DNA of 64,000 nucleotides, from contig CM055197.1 of the NCBI GenBank assembly GCA_029224185.1, positions 18,885,750 through 18,949,749 on the forward strand. Reading direction: 5' to 3'. Below the pieces are notes generated by a model, which saw only the letters and a list, made by a program, of their open reading frames with translations, had not been told where the DNA came from and ran no database searches. Below, piece after piece: positions 58,287 through 64,000 of the stretch. The position numbers and the translations under genes were made by a program. This DNA comes from Karalla daura (taxonomy: Eukaryota; Chordata; Actinopteri; Chaetodontiformes; Leiognathidae). Positions within the stretch are counted from its first letter, which is position 1, and each line of letters begins with the position of its first letter.

Positions 58287-61019
58287 ATGAAGGGTGAAGA
58301 CGAAACGAACGATCTGCGACTTCAGTTCCAGGCTTTGCAAAAACAGCGGGAGAAAATGAAACTGGAGAGGCGCAAGGCGAGAGAGGCAGACGGGCCTGAT
58401 GCGGGTGGCAGCCCGAGTGATTTATTTCCATTTAACCCGAGTCTTCAGGCAACCGATCTGAGCGACAGGTTAGCCTCGCCGCGGCTGAAACAAATGTTTA
58501 CCGAGGTCGTTTTTCTTCCCCTCCGGTGCTCGCTTGGATTGTTTCAGTGCCTTATTGATTAGACAAACAATGCTCAGCGCGCAGTGAATCCTTTGCCCCA
58601 TTGAAAACGTCCAAGTCGAAGTAAACAATCGCGCCGTGTTTGCTCAAATTTCCCCCCTCGCAGACAGCCGCAGGGTGACAATTTCCAGGACGAGCTCAGA
58701 GAGCTCAAGGACGAAAATGGCAGACTCTTCAAGCTTCTGAGGGAAAAAGATTTTGAGATAAAGCACTTGAGGAGGAAAAGAGAGGAGGAGCGGCTGCTCT
58801 TAGCCGGTATGACGCGGATGTCTTGCAGCTGTTCCCCATCACGGTAGCGTCACGGACGTGTTACAGCTCCGCATCTTTTTTTCTTCCCCCCCAGGTACGT
58901 CAGGCTTAGCAGGGGACGCAGCAGCCACTAAGATCGTTGAGCTGTCCAAAAAGAACAGAGAGCTAAGTTCGGAAATTGAACGAGAAAAGGTTAGATCCAA
59001 GCAATACGGCAACACAATCAGAGAGCTCGAGAAAGAGGTAAACGCATGTTGTCTCCAGGCAGAAAATCGCTCGAACATATTGCTCGTCATGTCATTTGTT
59101 GAACGTGTTCGAGTATTCCAGTATTCCAGTGTCTTGCTCTTCTCTATAGCTGCAGGCTGCTCTGGCGCTCCCTCCCTCCGCCCAAAAGGACAATGCAAAA
59201 TCGAACAACACGAGGCGGTCTGAAGACTGCGAGGTATTTCAGCGCGGACATTCGTTTCTCCCTGCCGAACGTGAATGACTCAGCGCAGGTTGAATCACGC
59301 GACTTCCGCTCACACCAGCAGGAAAATCCCGCGGTGAAGTCCCTGCAGGAGAAAGCAGCAGCTGCCCAGCTCAAAGTGGCCGAGTATCGCAACCAGCTTC
59401 AGTCTCTCAAGCAGGAGTTGAAGGTTGCTCAGAAGGTGAGTGTCGCCGCTCAATGTTTTCCGTCTGACCTTTTAAGGCCCGCGCTTGATGCGCCCCCGCT
59501 GCTGTAGGTTCTGATCAGCGAGGTCGGAGAGGAAGTCAACTTCCAGCAGCTGCTGAGCTGCCCGGGTAGCTTCCGAGGTCGCTCCCAGCAGATACTGGCT
59601 CTTCAGACAAGGGTAAGCTTAAACGACTTCGACAACTTTCTTTTTATTTTTTTATTTTTTGGAAAGCTATTTCGGAGCTCAGCGACGACCATGTCAACCC
59701 GAGTCCGGGTTCAGGTCAGCTCGGGTCGCCTGGACTCGGAACACGGACGGCCGGATTGAGTGTGAACCTCGCTGGACTTTTTGCGACAGGTGCGGGACCT
59801 CGAGCAGCAGCTGAGCCAGTCAGCTCAGCGGAGTGTCCCGAGCGGAGAGGACGAGGCCCTGAGCACGGGGGTCTCTCAGAGAGCCGCTCCCACGAACAAG
59901 AACCTCAGCCACATCCGAGCCATCGAGAGGGAAAAGAGGGACGCGCTGGAGGTGCAAACGTAGTGTAACCGTTGCCGAGGGGATCAAACGTGAATGTCTC
60001 CGCCTGATCCGTCCTTTCTCTGCGCGTGCACAGCGGATCTCGGCCGACTACGAGGCCCTGCTGAAAAACAGCGAGGATCTGAAGAAAAAACTGGAAGCTT
60101 CAAAGGCCAGAAACACGTCTCTCTCCGCCGAGGCAAAAACCCTGAAGAGCCAGATCTACACCCTGCTGGAGAAGGGGAAACACGACAATGAGCTTGTGGA
60201 CGCTCTGCTGGTAGGACTTCTGAAATGCGTGACTATGGTTTACACAGTATTCTTGGTCTGTGCCGACAAAATGAAGGTTGGGACAGATTCTCAAAGTATG
60301 AAGCACAAAAACAAAGAGATCCAATTGTATAGTGTGATTCATTGTTGTGATGCTGCAAAGTCAGCCGACATTTCATTGTGAGACAGCGTAGAACGCGACT
60401 AATTGTCCTCTTCACTTCTGGCAGAAACAGCAGAACAGGATGCAGGAGGTGCTGAAACAGCTGAGCCTGCAGAGCAAGAGCCCGGGGCCCGAGCAGAACA
60501 GTGAGCACAACCCCATCATCCAGGAGTTGAGGGCCAAGATCAGAGAGCTAGAGGTGAAGAGCACTCCCGCGGGAGACACATGCGAGGTCGCCGCGTTGAC
60601 TTTTCTGAAAGAGTATGTCCCCTCTCTGCAGGAAAGAGTCAAAGAACACGAGTCCACCCCCAAGATTACCATTTGCAGTTCGGGGTCTCCGCCTGAAGAG
60701 GGAGACATCAACAAGGGAATTGCATCGTCAGGGTAATGTCGCTGAACGCCTGGTTGTTGACATCTATCCAGCAAAACAAAGGTTAAAGATCCACCAGTAC
60801 GGACAATAAACTTTCTCCGCTGAGGTTGTTATTAGCGTCATCATTCTGTCATGTCGTCTATTTTATGTGTCGCCTCACAGCTCTGTCGGCGTACGCGGCT
60901 GGGATTTCCTGTCAGTGTGACTGCCTGACTTTTTTCTCCCCCCCCTCCAGATCTGATTCTAAATTTGGGCATAGACTGGCGCTTCCTGCTCCGGGGGGAA
61001 GTGCAGAATTCAAACACCG
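58287..61019 (+). CDS. ccdc13: Coiled-coil domain-containing protein 13, 5' part (10 exons)
   Basis: CCDC13 is a centriolar satellite protein needed for cilium formation and genome stability. Exons: 58,287-58,468, 58,664-58,806, 58,895-59,037, 59,150-59,233, 59,289-59,435, 59,508-59,612, 59,790-59,951, 60,034-60,210, 60,425-60,732 and probably 60,951-61,019. All have GT-AG borders and joined phases. Diagnostic blocks: DENGRLFKLLREKDFEIKHL, GLAGDAAATKIVELSKKNRE, NPAVKSLQEK, YRNQLQSLKQELKVAQK, EVGEEVNFQQLLSCPGSFRG, NLSHIRAIEREKRDAL and LLEKGKHDNELVDALL, each paralleling human CCDC13 in order. The product so far is about 506 aa of mostly heptad-rich coiled coil; human is about 715 aa. The exon ending at 60,732 meets an in-frame TAA if its donor is not used. 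The exon at 60,951 is supported by phase, a strong acceptor and SKFGHRLALP resembling human SLGHTLV, but is less certain. The remaining 3' exons were not found before 64,000. Confidence 0.87.
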
Positions 61020-62857
61020 GTAAATGGATTAACAAAAAACTTCACTCTGACACACTGTTGCGCGTCGGGGACGGGCAAACATCCGGCCGTGACGCGTTCG
61101 CCGTGGTCGCCAGTCAGGGGGGACTGTTCGAGTCCATCAAAAAGTCCAGGCAGCTCGAGCCAAGCCGGTGTCCGTCTCGGGAGCAAAGCCAGGCGTGCGT
61201 TTGCGGCTATTTCTCGTCACTGTCAGGCGTGGTGGAAATGCACATCTCCAAATGAACCAACTGGCCGTCCCCGGCAAAGCCTTAAGTCAGAGCGGCTCTG
61301 TAGCGGGCTTGATGTTGCACAGCAGACAGCTCTGCTGCAGCTGCTGCTGCAGCGGTGAGGAAAGCGCGTCATTACGCTGCCGCTGCGAGCTCGTCTCCTC
61401 GACACGGAGATGCTGGACAGCTTTTGTCACCCAGCGCCCCCCTTGTTCGGCAGTCTGAGACCAACAGAGTCGGCGAGGTCGACGCCGCGCCAGGGCGACA
61501 GCTATCCAGGGGACCAGGGCAAAAAGAAGAATGAAAGTCTTTGTCACATCTCATTCCATGCTTTCATCCGTAGAGTTTGCCATTTGAACGCGCAGCCGCA
61601 CTGAAAATATGCCCTCCCGGATGGCTTGAGGCGAGAGCCACGATATCCTGGTAATTCGCAGTTGCGTTGCGCGCGCCCGCACTGGCTCGTGGGATTCGTT
61701 TTTATTTCCCCAGTTCAAAGCGCGACCGAAGGGCCCGCTGAAACCCAAGGTTTCACGGGCCACCTTCGGGCCGTATCGGCAGCGTTCTGCCACTTTGCTG
61801 TCACGCCGGGGCAAAGCGGTTTGGTGTCGTGATGTTTTTCGCCCACTGAGGACTGACTGAGCGGTCCGTCTGCACGGCCTGTCATTTCATCATCGCAGCT
61901 CGTTTGCTTTCATCTTCCAGGGAGGCAGAGACGGAGCAGAGGTGACCCGGAGGCGGACCAGAGGTGCCGGCGAGGGAGGGGGGGGGGGGCGGCGACCCCG
62001 GGAGCAGGGGAAGACAGAATTAGATCCCAAGCACGGCGGGCGAGGACGGCCGGGCCGCGACCCCACGCGGGCACCCCAGCGCCGGGCGACAGTGTGACTC
62101 ATCGTGTCTCACTTGTGGCCGGCACGGAGTCTGTTTGGTGCCGGTTCATCCCTGGGACTTCCTATGACTTCTCTGGCCGCTCGACGAGCTCGGCGGAGGA
62201 GCCCGGCTCCCCGGCTTAACCCTGATCGAGCGAGACAAGCGCTCGTGCCCGTTGTGGGGACGCTCAATGCTGATAGGCCGTCTCCCCGTGGTTTAACATC
62301 TCGTGTGCTTGCTGTTTTATAAATGTCACAGTCACATTTTGTCAAACCTGTGTACGTCCTCCTCCTCCGCTGGCGACCGCAAGCGCAGTCATAGAGCAAG
62401 CTTTTGGATGCTTTTGGATGCTAGTCGAGCATCCACTATCAACACAGCAAACAATACAGCAGAAGCCAGCTCTGTACTAAATGTTTACGACCTATTTTTC
62501 TGTGACCCTCTGCGCTTTCCCTTTTTCTCCTTGGCTCGGCACGTTCGCACGTCAATGTTTGACGGGCCAATCCAAACACTTAACACCCCAGGTGAGTTCC
62601 CAAAAACGCCCGATATTCCCATGAAATGCCGCTGCTGATCGTTCCTGACTGGAAACCAGCTGTGCGGGAATTACGGTGGCTGTAAATGGACGCTGCACAA
62701 ACCCCCGCTGTAGCCCCTGACGCGGTCCCCCGGAGCCTGTCGCGCACACGTACAGCATGTGACGCGAAGCTCCTTAATCGAACGGTTGTCCTGGATGCGG
62801 GAGTGGCCCCTACAGTTATTTTCTTCCCGATGTGGCCAAAAGGATTTCAGCAGAAGC

Positions 62858-62933
62858 CCCCTCCTCCTCCTCCTCCTCCTCCCCCTCCCCCTCCCTCTCC
62901 CCCTCCCCCTCCCCCTCCCCTCCCTCCACATCA
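62858..62933. repeat. Polypyrimidine (CCT/CCCCCT)n tract
   Basis: About 75 bases of pure C/T on the plus strand with near mirror symmetry. It yields false poly-Pro, poly-Leu and Arg-Gly frames. Confidence 0.9.
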
Positions 62934-63541
62934 CGCTTAATTTAAAACCGTGGCTGAGTTTAGTGTGCTGCTTCAAATACCGCACTATTTCTTCCAGGAC
63001 CCTGTGGGAGATTGGCAGGTCCCCATTGCACCGGGCGAGAGAGCGCCACAAGACAAAAATATCAAGAGTTTGGACGCGATGAAAAAAGCCTTTATGCCCG
63101 GCAGAGACAAAAAGCGGCCTGTGTCGATCACCTCCCGGGCGGGAGGCGAGGGCCGCCTTTAATGTAGCGCGGGGAGATGTGTCGCGGAGAGATACCGGGG
63201 GGCCCCCGCGACGACATGGCCCCACGGCAGTGCTGCCAAATGTGTGTCAAACGGCGGCGGCGTGCGTCAGACGGGGTGTTGATGGAGCAAATGGCTGTCA
63301 CGGTCCCGGGCCGCGTCCGACTCCAGGGGAAAATGTTTGAACTTCGTACGTTTTTTTTGTTCGGCTGTGTTCTGTAAAAGGCGCAGAGTCAGTGTGCTCC
63401 TCCTGCAATCTGAAGCTTACGTTTTGAACGCAAAACGCAAACGTTATAGGTTGTGGGAAAAGAGCCAGTTTTTCTTTTCTCTCGCATGCTCAATGAAGCT
63501 TCCTGCCGCTCGGCGATGATTTCAACGGCTAATTTGGGCGT

Positions 63542-63563
63542 GGGGGGGGGGGGGGGGGGGGGG
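63542..63563. repeat. 22-base poly-G run
   Basis: An uninterrupted guanine homopolymer. Similar runs lie at 13,794-13,809 (G16), near 15,440-15,455 (G) and 18,686-18,705 (C20). They are prone to length error in sequencing. Confidence 0.9.
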
Positions 63564-64000
63564 AGAGACCAATGTTGTCAGAGATTAATGCGACGGCTCT
63601 TGTTGACCGCGCTCATTAGGGGTGTCATCGCTTTCGAATGAATTACACCTCGCCCGACAATTTTAATATTGTTTTATGTAGCTGTATTACGCAGAGAGGT
63701 GTAGATTTATTCCAAAATGCCCAATAACCCACCAAACCAAACACAAACTTATGTAAACACAGCATACGTAAACAGCCTCACCTATTTGTCATTCCAGGTT
63801 TGAATGACTCCTTTCTCCATCCTTCTCCTCAGAGGTATTCCCTCGTTCTGGACCAATGCTTCCTGCCGACCATTGACTGCATCCAGAAACTAAAGTAAAT
63901 AGTGGAGCTGTGAACGCAGAGGTTAAAGTTAGCCATCAGTATATGAGGGATCTGTGAACTTTACTCAGGCCAGAGAACGGCTTGTGCCTCTATGAGGCCA

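Larger units (their letters stand above)
61020..64000. other. GC-rich region after the last recognised ccdc13 exon
   Basis: Probably a large ccdc13 intron. No exon encoding the expected human-like WQAQVSEIKALWQ block was found. Contents: G runs at 61,978-61,989 and 63,542-63,563, a CCT/CCCCCT polypyrimidine tract at about 62,858-62,933, and a 10-bp tandem duplication (CTTTTGGATG, about 62,401-62,420). A possible acceptor at about 63,832 precedes a short frame ending in TAA; it was not accepted as an exon. Confidence 0.45.

Noticed and set aside
61905..61941. Possible 22-base ccdc13 microexon (acceptor CTTCCAG, donor GTGACC)
   Set aside because: Phase would fit, but the length is extreme and the six or seven residues cannot be aligned with confidence.
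63832..63897. Possible terminal exon after CTTCTCCTCAG
   Set aside because: No frame resembles the human CCDC13 C-terminus; the short frame ends at once.

Overview
The window is vertebrate nuclear DNA, most likely from a ray-finned (teleost) fish. All recognisable genes are split by short GT-AG introns or are the usual intronless vertebrate loci. The space between them carries many long dinucleotide microsatellites, L2/Rex-like LINE pieces, tRNA-SINE-type repeats with the CACAGTCCA..ACATGCA box common in fish, and an hAT-type DNA transposon. Nothing prokaryotic or viral was seen. Exon structures were worked out by hand from splice sites, reading phase and recalled human protein sequences; no search was run.

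Layout. (1) 1-17.5 kb has no coding exon that I can support. It is relatively GC/CpG-rich, with a LINE remnant at 12.2-13.0 kb, SINE pieces and G-runs, and may be regulatory sequence. (2) 17.6-31.9 kb is a compact block: snap47 (minus) and jmjd4 (plus) are head-to-head, jmjd4 and iba57 (minus) are tail-to-tail, and gjc2/connexin-47 (minus) follows. These four genes also lie together at human 1q42.13. (3) 32-47.4 kb is a repeat-rich desert with LINE and SINE remnants, microsatellites and a large inverted repeat (about 600-bp arms, 3.76-kb spacer) next to the 3' side of cyp8b1. (4) 47.5-61 kb holds cyp8b1 (minus, intronless), higd1a (plus, 3 coding exons) and the first part of ccdc13 (plus, at least 10 coding exons). 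All three have human counterparts at 3p22.1. Between higd1a and ccdc13 lie a long GATA microsatellite and an approximately 1-kb hAT-like element with an exact 8-bp target-site duplication. (5) 61-64 kb is GC-rich with no exon I can support; the remaining ccdc13 exons probably lie beyond the window.

The genes do not form a pathway. They are housekeeping or tissue genes: SNARE trafficking (snap47), eRF1 hydroxylation (jmjd4), mitochondrial 4Fe-4S assembly (iba57), glial gap junctions (gjc2), bile acid synthesis (cyp8b1), respiratory-chain adaptation to hypoxia (higd1a) and centriolar satellite/cilia (ccdc13). The most distinctive non-genic features are the large inverted repeat, the hAT-like element with its internal 56-bp minisatellite, a near-consensus RFX X-box upstream of ccdc13 and perfect CRE octamers in two promoters. 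I did not find a convincing new biological system.
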